DNA of 64,000 bases, from positions 645,001 to 709,000 of the forward strand of contig NZ_CP133269.1 in NCBI RefSeq assembly GCF_030915525.1, read 5' to 3'. Numbering within the stretch: position 1 is the stretch's first letter; each line of letters opens with the position of its first letter. Positions 49,671-59,600 of this stretch are shown here, piece by piece. The position numbers were made by a program, and so were the translations under genes. Below the pieces are notes generated by a model. That model saw only the letters and a list, made by a program, of their open reading frames with translations, was not told where the DNA came from and searched no databases. This DNA is from Neobacillus sp. PS2-9 (GTDB lineage: Bacteria > Bacillota > Bacilli > Bacillales > Cytobacillaceae).

Positions 49671-50501
49671 ATGAAAAAATGGTTTTTAGCAATGGTGTTA
49701 GTTTTAGTTGTAGGTGCGTTAGCAGCATGCGGCAGCAGTTCAGAGAGTAAAGACAAAGCAGTAGCAAAATCTAAAGATATTAAATTAGGGGCTACTGCTG
49801 GTCCGTACAGTGATATGTTGAAGGAAGCAATTGTTCCTGGTTTAGAAAAGAAGGGCTACAAAGTTGAGATTGTAGAATTCAGTGATTACATCCAGCCAAA
49901 TAAAGCGTTAGACAATGGGGACATCCAAGCAAACCTATTCCAGCATTCTATCTATCTAGAGAATTTTGCGAAGGAAAACAACATGAAGTTGTCTGCACTG
50001 ATTTCTGTTCCAACTGCACCAATGGGGCTTTACTCAAAGAAATTCAAATCATTGGATGAAGTGAAAAACGGAGCAACGGTTACGCTTCCGAATGACCCAA
50101 CAAACGCAGCTCGTGCCTTAAATACACTTCGTGATGAAGGCCTAATTACAATTAACGAAAGTGCCGACCCGTTGAAAGTATCTGAGAAGGACATTGTTGA
50201 AAATAAGAAAAACTTGAAGTTCCAAGCAATTGAAGCAGGCCAGCTTCCTCGTTCTGTGGACAGTGTCGATTTAGCGGCAGTACCTGGAAACTTCGCATTG
50301 GCTGCAAAAATGAACCTGCTAGATGCACTAGCACTTGAAAATATGCTAGATTCCTATCGCAATATCGTTGCGGTAAAAACAGAAAACAAAGATTCTCAAC
50401 TTGCAAAAGATATTAAAGAAGTCGTGGAATCTGCAGACTTCAAAAAAGTCATTGATGAGAAGTTTAAAGGCTTTGGAAAGCCGGAGTGGATGAAGAAATA
50501 A
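49671..50501 (+). CDS. metQ: methionine-binding lipoprotein
   Basis: The lipobox ALAAC marks a lipid-anchored protein of 276 residues with an NlpA/MetQ binding domain: KLGATAGPYSDMLKEAIVPGLEKKGYKVEIVEFSDYIQPN and ALDNGDIQANLFQHSIYLENFAKENN are near-diagnostic. It captures methionine outside the membrane for MetNP. It is last in the SAM-regulated operon and is followed, 11 bp on, by a palindrome lying between it and the converging pectate lyase. Confidence 0.95.
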   Translation: MKKWFLAMVLVLVVGALAACGSSSESKDKAVAKSKDIKLGATAGPYSDMLKEAIVPGLEKKGYKVEIVEFSDYIQPNKALDNGDIQANLFQHSIYLENFAKENNMKLSALISVPTAPMGLYSKKFKSLDEVKNGATVTLPNDPTNAARALNTLRDEGLITINESADPLKVSEKDIVENKKNLKFQAIEAGQLPRSVDSVDLAAVPGNFALAAKMNLLDALALENMLDSYRNIVAVKTENKDSQLAKDIKEVVESADFKKVIDEKFKGFGKPEWMKK

Positions 50502-50512
50502 GGGGAAAAGAT

Positions 50513-50556
50513 GGGGACAGTCCCCCGGCGCTTTAACGCAGCGGGGGACTGTCCCC
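50513..50556. repeat. 44-bp double-palindrome repeat, copy 13
   Basis: Centre GCGCTTTAACGCAGC. It fills the 61-bp gap between the converging metQ and pectate lyase stops. Confidence 0.92.
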
Positions 50557-50562
50557 ATTTCT

Positions 50563-53049
50563 TTACTTCTTTTTCAGCCCAGGCGGCATGGTTTTAACAT
50601 GGATTTGAAGCTCAGCTGTTAAGCCATGGTACGAGACTTTGATTGTTGTTTTACCTTTTTTACCAGCTTGAACAACACCGTTTTGGTTCACCACCGCAAC
50701 AGTGTGATCCGCACTAGTAAATTCCACTTCATCGGTCAATGTTTGGACAGATCCATCATAATAAACACCCTTCACCACAAGCGAAGCCGTTTCTCCTTCT
50801 CTTAAGGAATCCGGACCTTCCACTTTAATAGATACTGGGTTAGCTGCTAACGCGCCGACATGGGTTCCCGCTTTACTTAGTTCGCTCTCAGGAGCTAAAC
50901 GGAGGAAGTTCCCATAATTAATGGCACCATTTTCATATCTAGTAAACTCTTCAGGGACATCGAGACTGACAAAGTCCTTCGCTGAAACCGCTACACCAGC
51001 ACTATTCACTGTCTTTGACCCGTCAAAAAGGAAATTGGTCTCATCGACATTTCCGCTGATTGAATCTCTTATGGTACCGCCGTTCGTTCTAAAGGAGAGA
51101 TTATTTTTAAATATTCCCTGCTCCACAGCTGTAAAATAAGGATTGATTCGGAACACATAATTAAAGCGTTTGTTGTTGAAAGAAGTATTGTTCTCGACGA
51201 CAATTTTTCCAGGGTTAAAATTATCGGTAAAGCCGTCCATATTGTTATCAAACGCAATGTTGTTACGGACGATGTGAGCAACCGGCAGGCCTTCTCCACC
51301 TAGCTTAAAGCCATTCCCCTGATTGCCCTCTTCGTTATAGCCATTACTTAGCTTCCCATTGGAATAAGCAATATTTCCGTCCAAGGTAATCGGCATATTT
51401 GCCCCTTCATTTGTTCGGTTATATAAATCCCAACCATCGTCAATATTGTGATGGGCGATATTGCCTTTAAACACATTGCCCGCACCTACACCGAGTTTTG
51501 CAGCAAAACCATCGGCATTTTCATCACTCAAATCATGGTTGTCATGGGATTCACAATTTAAAATCAAGTTGTACTTCGGCCATTTTTCAGGATCTGAACC
51601 GCTGCCGCTAATTTGCAAACCTGTATCCCCGTTAAAATTGAAGAGCATTTGCTCGACCACATTGTGATTTCCGCTTACTCTCATTCCATTGGATACACCC
51701 CTAGTAATATGGATCCCAGCCAAATGCCAATAATCCGCATTTAACTTGAGCACATTAGCAAGATGGTTTTGCCCATCTATGGTGACCTCTTCGCCGTTAT
51801 AGGCGGCGAGCGTTTTTACTTTATCCTTCTCACCACTATATTCCTTTTTAATATCGATGATAGCGGAAGGCGTATAAGTCCCTTCGCGCATAAAAATAGT
51901 TTCCCCAGGAAGAACATACTTGATTGCTGTTTCTAAATTCATCGGGTCGTCGATGGTGCCTCGTGCTGAACTTGTACCATTTGGTGACACATAAAGTCCG
52001 GCACCCGAGTTGTACACCTTCTTTGTTACTTGAATGGTTTTTGTAATCGGTGTAGTAGAAGGAGCTCCTGTTGGCGTATAGGTCACACTAAAATTCGTTG
52101 TATCGTTGTCCAACTTTGTTGCAAAGGAGTAGAGTTCATCCTTTTTGACTGCTTCGTTGCTGACAACCTCTGATCCATCCTTCGTTGCTGACAACCTCTG
52201 ATCCATCCTTCGTTACCGTAATCGTTCCATCATAATTAGCCAGAGTTTTTAGCTCATAGTTAGCCGAGCCAATTTCTGGTGCAGAAACGATTTCCATGGC
52301 TGCCTTTGGTTCAACAACAGGTGCCGGGGGTGTTGGTATGGTATGAGCCTCACTTAGTGATAAGCTCGCATTTCGGATGGTCATTTTTGCATTTCTTGCT
52401 GCATAAAAGCCTACATACATATGATCCGGATCGATGACCTGTACCATGTCTGCACCCGTGATTCTTTTTTCAAAAGTTTTCTGCTCCACTAGGTGGGTAA
52501 AGGTAGCAGACATGATAAATTCGCTATCGGTTCTCTCTAATTTCACATGGACAGGTGTCCCAATTGGAAGTTTGTAAGTTGAATCTGTTGTAAAAGGAGA
52601 GGCCTTTAACTCACTGCCTAAGTTTCCCCAAGGGTATTTGACTCCTGTCCGTTCGGTCCAGCCGTTGTTTCCGGTCCAAACTGATCAATGGTCATGTCTG
52701 CTTCAAGAACGAAGTTGTGCACCTTTGGATCAAGCTTTGTGTAGTAAAAAGTGAGTCCGTCATGGCCCGGTGCCAATTTTCCACCTCTACTCTCTAAGAC
52801 TATCTCACCCTCAATGGTGCCTTGTTTGTCAGGGTGGGCATAGTTTGTTCCCACTTTTTCAGGCAGGACATTCGGTGAGAAGCTGAGATCCGTCGACTGT
52901 CCAAAAGTGATGCTCTCCCACTTTAACTGGGAGGAATCGTATCCCTGTGTGCCTTCTGCCGCCTTGGCCGATGTGACCAGCATCGGTGCTGTACTTAGTG
53001 CTAACACCGTGGATAGAAGGATACTCCTTACCTTGGTAAGCGTTTTCAA
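50563..53049 (-). pseudogene. PL9 pectate lyase-like protein, broken by two frame changes
   Basis: The leftward gene begins with a signal peptide (TTG start at 53049, 8-9 nt after GGAG; another TTG at 53058 is too close) and should encode a secreted right-handed beta-helix lyase with a C-terminal Big-2-like domain. The helix part has ESHDNHDLSDENADGFAAKL and HHNIDDGWDLYN, typical of PL9, including the Lys in FAAKL. Two lesions split it. At 52152-52207 a 28-bp tandem duplication shifts the frame. Near 52620-52700 the frame changes again, from QFGPETTAGPNGQE to GNNGWTERTGVKYPWGNLGS, perhaps with lost DNA. The intact enzyme would cleave polygalacturonate. Confidence 0.85.
52152..52207. repeat. 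28-bp tandem duplication inside the pectate lyase gene
   Basis: Copies at 52152-52179 and 52180-52207 are identical, and a 7-bp partial third copy (CTTCGTT) follows. Twenty-eight is not a multiple of 3, so the frame is lost. The duplicated peptide reads TKDGSEVVSNE in both frames. Confidence 0.93.
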
Positions 53050-53320
53050 ATTTTTCAACTCCTCTCACAAATTTATGTAACAATTGAGAGTATAGTAGAT
53101 ATTATGTTTTTTAAAAATTAAAAATCTTTAGGTTTTTGTTTAATATTTTTCACTCTTTTTGCGGGGACAGTCCCCCGACGGGGTAATACGTCACAGTGAT
53201 AAAGGTACGCAAGGGTCATTGGTTCTAATTTCATAATGTTGGTGAAGTTTTCATACAGTTAGGTAAACAGTTATTTTTCTATGTAAAAGCTTTGTTTGAG
53301 TAATAAAAGGGGGGAACGAC
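53050..53320. other. divergent region between pectate lyase and prohibitin genes
   Basis: AT-rich DNA that must contain two divergent promoters. It also includes a half palindrome at 53163-53181. No gene or clear operator was recognised. Confidence 0.45.
53163..53181. repeat. half copy of the 44-bp repeat
   Basis: A complete left arm GGGGACAGTCCCC is followed by CCGACGGGG and then unrelated sequence. The centre and right arm are missing. Confidence 0.75.
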
Positions 53321-54127
53321 ATGCAATATAAGAAATCAATAATTGGTGGGGCCATTGCCATTGTGATTTTAGTAGTTGGATTTTTTTCGACTACCACTGT
53401 TGCGTCAGGTTATAGAGGTGTCCTTTTGCAATTAGGGGCTGTTAAGCCAACCATTTTAACAGAAGGATTTCACTTTAAGCTTCCGTTTATCCAAACCGTT
53501 CAACCGATTGAGGTACGGGTACAAAAAGAAGAAAGCTCACAGACCGCTGCCTCCAAAGATCTACAAATTGTTACTACAAATGTGGCCGTCAACTTTTCTG
53601 TTAATCCTGAAGCCGCGAATAAATTATATCAAGAAATCGGACTGGATTATCGTTCCAGAATTGTTGATCCAGCGATTGCCGAATCGTTAAAGGCAATTAC
53701 CGCACTTTATACAGCAGAAGAATTGATTTCAAAACGCCCAGAAGTATCAGCAAAAGTAAAAGAGATGCTTGCTGCTAAATTAACAAAATATCATATGATT
53801 CTAGAAGATATTAATATCAAAGAGTTTGCTTTCAGTGAAGAATTCAATAAAGCGATTGAAGCCAAGCAAACGGCTGAACAAAACGCGTTAAGGGCACAAA
53901 GAGATCTAGAGAGAATCAAAATAGAAGCGGAGCAGAAGGTCGCTCAAGCAGGGGCAGAAGCAGAAGCCCTCCGCTTGAAAAAGCAAGAAGTTACGCCGGA
54001 GTTAATCCAATTAAAACAAATTGAAGTTCAAGAGAAGGCTTTGGAGAAATGGGATGGCCGCCTGCCAAGTGTCACAGGTGGAGCCACACCGTTTATTGAT
54101 GTAAATGGACTCGAGAAACAAAAATAG
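53321..54127 (+). CDS. prohibitin/SPFH-domain protein
   Basis: A 268-residue protein with one N-terminal membrane helix (about 7-25) and an SPFH/band-7 domain: SGYRGVLLQLGAVKPTILTEGFHFKLPFIQTVQPIEVRVQ, then a long coiled coil (about 175-225) rich in Ala, Glu and Lys and a short tail. Prohibitin homologues form large membrane rings. The role in Bacillus is not settled; flotillin-like scaffolding or control of membrane proteases is possible. A GGGGGG site precedes the ATG. A palindrome follows 7 bp after the stop. Confidence 0.9.
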   Translation: MQYKKSIIGGAIAIVILVVGFFSTTTVASGYRGVLLQLGAVKPTILTEGFHFKLPFIQTVQPIEVRVQKEESSQTAASKDLQIVTTNVAVNFSVNPEAANKLYQEIGLDYRSRIVDPAIAESLKAITALYTAEELISKRPEVSAKVKEMLAAKLTKYHMILEDINIKEFAFSEEFNKAIEAKQTAEQNALRAQRDLERIKIEAEQKVAQAGAEAEALRLKKQEVTPELIQLKQIEVQEKALEKWDGRLPSVTGGATPFIDVNGLEKQK

Positions 54128-54134
54128 AAAGAGA

Positions 54135-54178
54135 GGGGACAGTCCCCCGGCGCTTTAGCGCGGTGGGGGACTGTCCCC
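54135..54178. repeat. 44-bp double-palindrome repeat, copy 14
   Basis: Centre GCGCTTTAGCGCGGT, the same as copy 10. It occupies the gap between the converging prohibitin and DHA2 exporter stops. Confidence 0.92.
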
Positions 54179-54184
54179 GTTTTA

Positions 54185-55537
54185 TTAACTCAATTTCGGT
54201 TTAGCCACCAATCCTTGTTGCTCGGAGGATGGGTCCTTTTGAATCAGGAAGGATGTGAGTAATGCTAAGATACTACCTACAAACCCAAATATAAAGAGAT
54301 GGTGAATGCCTTGCATGAAGTTCGCACCGCTCGTTAATAATGCCCCCATGATGGTTACACCAATCGCGGTCCCCATATTCCGGCAGAACATGAAGAAGGA
54401 AGTGGAGATACCTCTTTCATGCCCCCCTACAAGCTGCTGCACGCCGATCATTCCAACTGTTGTGAGGAGACCGAACGCTAAGCCTTGAACAATCATGACT
54501 AAGAAAACAAACCAGAAACCGTGGCTTGGATCAAGCAGGGTTAACAGAGATCCAGAAAGGAACAATAATACATTTCCGATGATTAACAAGATGCGATAGC
54601 CATATTTCAGAATCCATTTACCTGCTGGCACGGCAGCTACCATCCAGCCGATAGCCGTTCCGAGTAAGGCCACACCGCTAAGGAACAGCGAAAGCCCAGC
54701 GATATTTTGCAAGAATAAGGGAACAAAACTGGAAGCCCCAAATAAAGCGGTCGTCCCAATAAAGGCATTGATGTTGATTCTTGATATCATCTTATTTTTA
54801 AACATAGAAAGCGGAACGATAGGTGACTCTTGTTTCCTTTCAAAAAAGTAAAAGACCACTAAGAATACGATCCCAATCAGCGCATAAAGGACGCGGTTCT
54901 CCTTCACGATTGTATCTAATAGAAGGAAGGTGACACCGACAGCGAAGAGAATGGCACCGATGTAGTCGACCTTCGCTTTTTTCGGCTGGTAATTTTCTTT
55001 GTAAGGCAGCAGGGTGATAAACGAAATGATACACACCGGCAGATTGACAAAGAAAATCCAGCGCCACGTCATAAACTCTACAAAGAATGATCCTAGCAAT
55101 GGTGCAAGCACGGCGGATAAGCCCCACATCGCCGTAAATAACGCTTGGATTTTGCCTCGTTTTTCAACAGAAAACAAATCTCCGGCAATGATGGCAGGAA
55201 ACGGCATCATAAATCCTGCGCCAATCCCTTGCACAGCGCGGAAAATAACCAATTGAATCATATTGGCGGACAGCCCGCAAAGGAGTGAGCCTACTAAAAA
55301 TAGAAGGATCCCAGTTCCAAAGACTCTTTTCCTTCCGAATAAATCGGATAATCTACCAGCCACAGGTGAAAGAATGGTGCTGGTAATCATGTAGGACGCG
55401 AACGACCATGCATAGAGGTCAAATCGGCCTAACTCTTTTGCAATGATGGGCATCGTCGTATTCATGATCGTCGAATCGATAGACGCAACCAGCATCGCAA
55501 GTACAATACTAACCATCACAGTTGTTCTACTTTTCAT
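54185..55537 (-). CDS. DHA2-type MFS multidrug exporter
   Basis: A 450-residue transporter with about 13-14 hydrophobic helices. It has the DHA2 motifs DSTIMNTTMPIIAKEL in helix 1, GRLSDLFGRKRVF (motif A) and the motif C-like helix VEFMTWRWIFFVNLPVCI. Such pumps exchange protons for drugs and other hydrophobic compounds. AAGGGG precedes the ATG. It is apparently monocistronic, facing the prohibitin gene. No regulator gene is next to it. Its substrate cannot be told from the sequence. Confidence 0.9.
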   Translation of the reverse strand: MKSRTTVMVSIVLAMLVASIDSTIMNTTMPIIAKELGRFDLYAWSFASYMITSTILSPVAGRLSDLFGRKRVFGTGILLFLVGSLLCGLSANMIQLVIFRAVQGIGAGFMMPFPAIIAGDLFSVEKRGKIQALFTAMWGLSAVLAPLLGSFFVEFMTWRWIFFVNLPVCIISFITLLPYKENYQPKKAKVDYIGAILFAVGVTFLLLDTIVKENRVLYALIGIVFLVVFYFFERKQESPIVPLSMFKNKMISRININAFIGTTALFGASSFVPLFLQNIAGLSLFLSGVALLGTAIGWMVAAVPAGKWILKYGYRILLIIGNVLLFLSGSLLTLLDPSHGFWFVFLVMIVQGLAFGLLTTVGMIGVQQLVGGHERGISTSFFMFCRNMGTAIGVTIMGALLTSGANFMQGIHHLFIFGFVGSILALLTSFLIQKDPSSEQQGLVAKPKLS

Positions 55538-55664
55538 CTATATAACCCCTTTTATTATTGAGAAATTGTTCGCACTGTAAAAATCTTGAACTTGAGATAT
55601 ATTAAAGCAATTTTTGGTGCCTGTCAAGAAGAATGCGGAGATGCCCTGGGCCGCTGCGGGCAGG
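55538..55664. other. upstream region of the DHA2 exporter
   Basis: AT-rich DNA that should hold the leftward exporter promoter. No convincing operator or -35/-10 pair was identified, and there is no gene. Confidence 0.4.
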
Positions 55665-55675
55665 CCAAATTAATA

Positions 55676-55800
55676 GATATGTAGATATCCTTATAAAATG
55701 TGTAGATATCGTTGGGATTTGTGTAGATAAACAAGAAAAGTGTGTAGATATCTGGGGGATTTGTGTAGATAAATAGGTAAAGTGTGTAGAAAATTAGTTA
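55676..55800. repeat. short GTGTAGATA repeat array
   Basis: GTAGATA or GTAGAAA recurs at about 21-29 bp intervals five to six times, with alternating fillers: ATCGTTGGGATTT, AACAAGAAAAGT, ATCTGGGGGATTT and AATAGGTAAAGT. Units therefore come as pairs of about 46 bp, like the half-unit design of the array at 29266. It lies upstream of the VanZ gene. Confidence 0.75.
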
Positions 55801-55864
55801 ACAAAACTAGTTTCCTGTAGAATAGGGGTAGCTTATTTTTATGAGAAAAAGGGAGGTTTTGCAC

Positions 55865-56311
55865 ATGGGAAAAAGAAAATGGTGGTTTATAGCGGCTATC
55901 ATATGGATGACGGGGATCTTTTGTGCGACCCAGCTTCCGTACTTTACGGGGGAAAATACGTCAAAGACCATTGAAAAGGTAGTTGATACGGAACATAAAA
56001 GCATCGATACACCAAGTGCGGACCATGGGGTGATTGAGGTGCTGAACTTCCTGATCCGAAAGGCAACACATCTTACGGCATTTGGAATCCTTGCCTTGTT
56101 ACTGTTCAAATCGCTGGAAACCACTCGTTTTCCGTACATACTCGCATGGATCCTAACGACTCTTTACGCGATGAGTGATGAATATCATCAATCCTTTATG
56201 CCTGGCAGGACGGCGGCTTTTAAGGATGTACTGATTGATTCCTTTGGTGCACTAGTTGTCTTATCGTTGGTTAATTATTTTAAGAAAAAAATGTTAGTTA
56301 AAAAGGAATGA
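55865..56311 (+). CDS. VanZ-family membrane protein
   Basis: A 148-residue protein with four predicted membrane helices. The VanZ signature DEYHQSFMPGRTAAFKDVLIDSFGALV is intact near the end. VanZ gives low-level teicoplanin resistance in enterococci; in Bacillus the role of homologues is unclear. GGGAGG stands 8 nt before the ATG at 55865; the frame opens 8 codons earlier without a ribosome site. A shortened second copy of the same gene's end lies at 61679-61840. Confidence 0.9.
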   Translation: MGKRKWWFIAAIIWMTGIFCATQLPYFTGENTSKTIEKVVDTEHKSIDTPSADHGVIEVLNFLIRKATHLTAFGILALLLFKSLETTRFPYILAWILTTLYAMSDEYHQSFMPGRTAAFKDVLIDSFGALVVLSLVNYFKKKMLVKKE

Positions 56312-56336
56312 AAGAGTACTTATTATTATACTCTTT
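56311..56336 (+). terminator. terminator after the VanZ gene
   Basis: AAAGAGTA and TACTCTTT pair around a 10-nt AT loop, followed by TATTCTCTTTTTCT. The stem base AAAAGGAATGAAAGAG resembles the terminator after the VanZ remnant at 61841. Confidence 0.75.
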
Positions 56337-56639
56337 TATTCTCTTTTTCTCTTATTTAGGTCTTTACTACTAGTTCTTAATCGAGTACAATGATAATTAT
56401 CTGAATATTATCTACTTTCAAAATACACTCCACTAGATACCTCATATACTATTTAACGATCTTACATAGGTCATTATTATTTTTCCCTTAAATATAAGTA
56501 AAAAAGTAGGAATAATATGTTTTGTGTATCACTTAAATTAAAAACACCTTTTTACTATATTCATAGATTTATTTCTTAAAGGAGGTGAGCATTTTTTATT
56601 AGGAGGAAAAATTAATCGTTTCGAAAGGGGAATGGGAGA
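56337..56639. other. leader region of the large subtilase gene
   Basis: About 300 bp of AT-rich DNA. Two extra Shine-Dalgarno-like sequences, AAAGGAGGTGAGC (56577-56589) and AGGAGGAAAAATT (56601-56613), precede the real one, but no good start codon or frame follows either. They may be leader remnants. No gene is supported. Confidence 0.45.
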
Positions 56640-59600
56640 TTGAAGGCAAGGCATTATCGTAAATTATTTAGTAGTTTTCTCGTCTTAACCATTATCTTCA
56701 CCATGCTATTTCCATCATATGGCGCTGCAACTACGCCATTAGAGAAAAAAGAAAACATTGTAAACAATGAATCAAACTCATTAGAGAAAAATCTAATTGC
56801 CCAGCAAAAGGCAGCATTAGCGCAAGGACCTGTCTTACATCCAAGTTTAAAAAACCTTAAAGGTAATCAAGAAGTCGCCGTGATTGTTGAGTTGTCCGAA
56901 TACCCTGTTGCTTTAGTAAAAGGAATCAACAAACAAGCTGGCAAGTTGACTTCTAAAACAGAAGAAAAAGCCATTCAGCAAAAAGTCATTACTCAACAAC
57001 AAAAATTTAAAACCAACCTAAGTGCAAAGGGAATTGCGGCAAAGGTTGGATTTACTTACAATTACACCTTCAACGGAATGGCCTTGAAATTAAAAGCCAG
57101 TGACGTGGCAAAGCTTCTTTCAGTTGATGGTGTTAAATTAGTCGAACCAGATGCAGAAAAAGTTGCACTTGGAGAAAAAGTTGTTCCTGGTGATCAAAAG
57201 AATGCAACAATGAATACGAGCAGTCCATTCTTAGAAGTTCCTTCTGTATGGGGCCTAGGCTATGAAGGACAAGGCGTAAAAGTTGCCGTCCTTGATACAG
57301 GAATTGACTATAATCACCCTGAGTTTGAGGGCGTGTACAAAGGTGGATACAACTTTATCGATCAGTCCAACTCTGCGAACTATGCACGAACTAGAACTGC
57401 GGATGATCCATATGAAACGACTCCTTTAGATCGTCCGAGTAATAAAGCTGAGTTTGATGCCAATGGTAGTGCCTTCTATACCGAGCACGGTACACACGTT
57501 GCCGGTACGATTGCGGCACAAGGAAAAAATCCATTCGGGATCAAAGGCCTTGCTCCAAAGGTAGATTTATATGCCTACCGCGTACTAGGCGCCTATGGAA
57601 GCGGTGCCAACTCTGGTATTATTGCAGCGATTGATAAGGCTGCACAAGAGAAAATGGATATTATCAACTTATCCTTAGGGGGATCCAATAATACCCAAAC
57701 CTCTTCAGATGCGATTGCAATTAACAATGCTGCGCTTGCGGGCGTAACAGCCGTCATCGCAACAGGTAATGACGGCCCGAATCGTGGAACAATTGGAAGT
57801 CCTGGAGTTGCAGCTTTTGCAATTTCTGTTGCCAACTCTACTGTTCCTGAAACAACAAAGGCTGGACAAGCTACAGTAACAGTTGAGGGATCTGCACCAA
57901 CTGCCTATAATATGAACCTTATGGGTTGGAAATTCGGTACAGAGCCGAGTAATTTATTAACAGGTACTTATGACGTTGTAGCTGTTCCAAACTTTGGAGT
58001 AGATGCCGATTATACAGGCCTAGACGTCAAGGGAAAAGTAGCCTTCGTTTCTCGTGGCGGCGGAGTTGCATTTGTTGACAAGATCGCTGCAGCGAAGAAG
58101 GCAGGAGCAGTGGCTACAATTATTCATAATAATACAGGAACAACTCCAGCTGGAATTTTCCTAGGGGATTCGTTCCATTTCATTCCGACATTTGATATGT
58201 CAACTACAGATGGTAACGCACTTAGAACGGCGTTAGCAACGAAAAAAGCGACTGTCACTTTTGGAAACTTTACATCTAACAAAACAGCTGGAGATGATAT
58301 CAATAGCTCAAGTTCTCGTGGACCTGCGAACCCGAATTTCGACTTGAAGCCAGACGTATCTGCTCCAGGCACGAATATCATGTCTTCAGTTCCTGCTTAT
58401 GGTAAAGACTATCCAAACGCTGATTACTCTGAATCCTATGATCGTTTCACAGGAACAAGTATGGCGACTCCGCATGTTGCCGGTATTGCTGCCTTACTAA
58501 AATCAGAGCATCCAACTTGGACGCCGTTTGATTTAAAAGTAGCAATTTCAAATACTGCGAAGCAACTCGATATAACAAAGTATGATGTTTTTGCCCAGGG
58601 GCCTGGACGTGTGCAACCATTAAAGGCTGCTACGACTGAGGCTTTGGCTTATTCTATCGATAAGACAAGTTTCTCTGGAAAAACCTATGATAACATCAAA
58701 GGTACCGTTACATTCGGAAACGTGGCAACAAGTACTACTGCTGAATCCAAAGTAGTAAGGGACATTGTCGTGAAAAACCTCACTGGTGAAGCAAGTGACT
58801 ATACAGTCACAGTTCAAACGACAAAGGCGGCAACGGGTACGTTAGCAGCTGCAAATGTCACAGTGGATCAAGCAAGCTTTAACTTGTCTGCATCAGGTGA
58901 GCAGGCGTTAAAAGTAACCTTGAATGTTCCAAAAGGTTCCGGATCAACTGGAAACGAAATTCTAGGTTATATCCACATCACGAATGGTAAAACAAAATTA
59001 ATTTTACCGTTTGCGGGTAACCTTGCACCACCAACTGGCTTAAAGAGCTACACGATTGATAGTAAGGTAATTTCACCAAATGCTGATGGAAAATTAGACA
59101 GCACAACCTTACGTTATGAGTTCTATGACCGTCAATACACCACATATATCGAGCTATGGGATGCACTGCATCAGGAAGCAGGATATTATGGTGACGGATA
59201 TCTAGGCTACTTCCTTGCTGCCTCTTCAACAACCACAGGAGCAAAGACACTGGCTATTAATGGACAGTATACGGATTGGGGAACTAGTAAAAAGGTTCTT
59301 GCTGCTGACGGCGTATACACGATTGATATTACAACTTTAAACCAAGCGCAAACGGCGGTTGCTGCTTCGGGATATGTTGGACCGATTTTTATTAAAACAA
59401 CAGCTCCAAAAATTGTAACTGAAAACAGCTATACGACCAAAACTGACAAATTTGACCTTTCAGGAAGCCTGAATGACTCGTATATCGATTGGGCTCCAGG
59501 AGTAGAAGAAGTATTTGGTGAAAGCTATGACATCAATTCAAAACTACAAGCAAAGTATCAATTAACAAATAGCAAAGGTGAAACACAAGTAGGAACAACA

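Noticed and set aside
50346..50558. Leftward 70-codon frame starting in the repeat
   Set aside because: Its first residues are only a translation of the 44-bp palindrome, and the rest is antisense to metQ.
56577..56613. Two Shine-Dalgarno-like sequences upstream of the subtilase as starts of a leader peptide
   Set aside because: No start codon at proper spacing opens a meaningful frame; the real start is the TTG at 56640.
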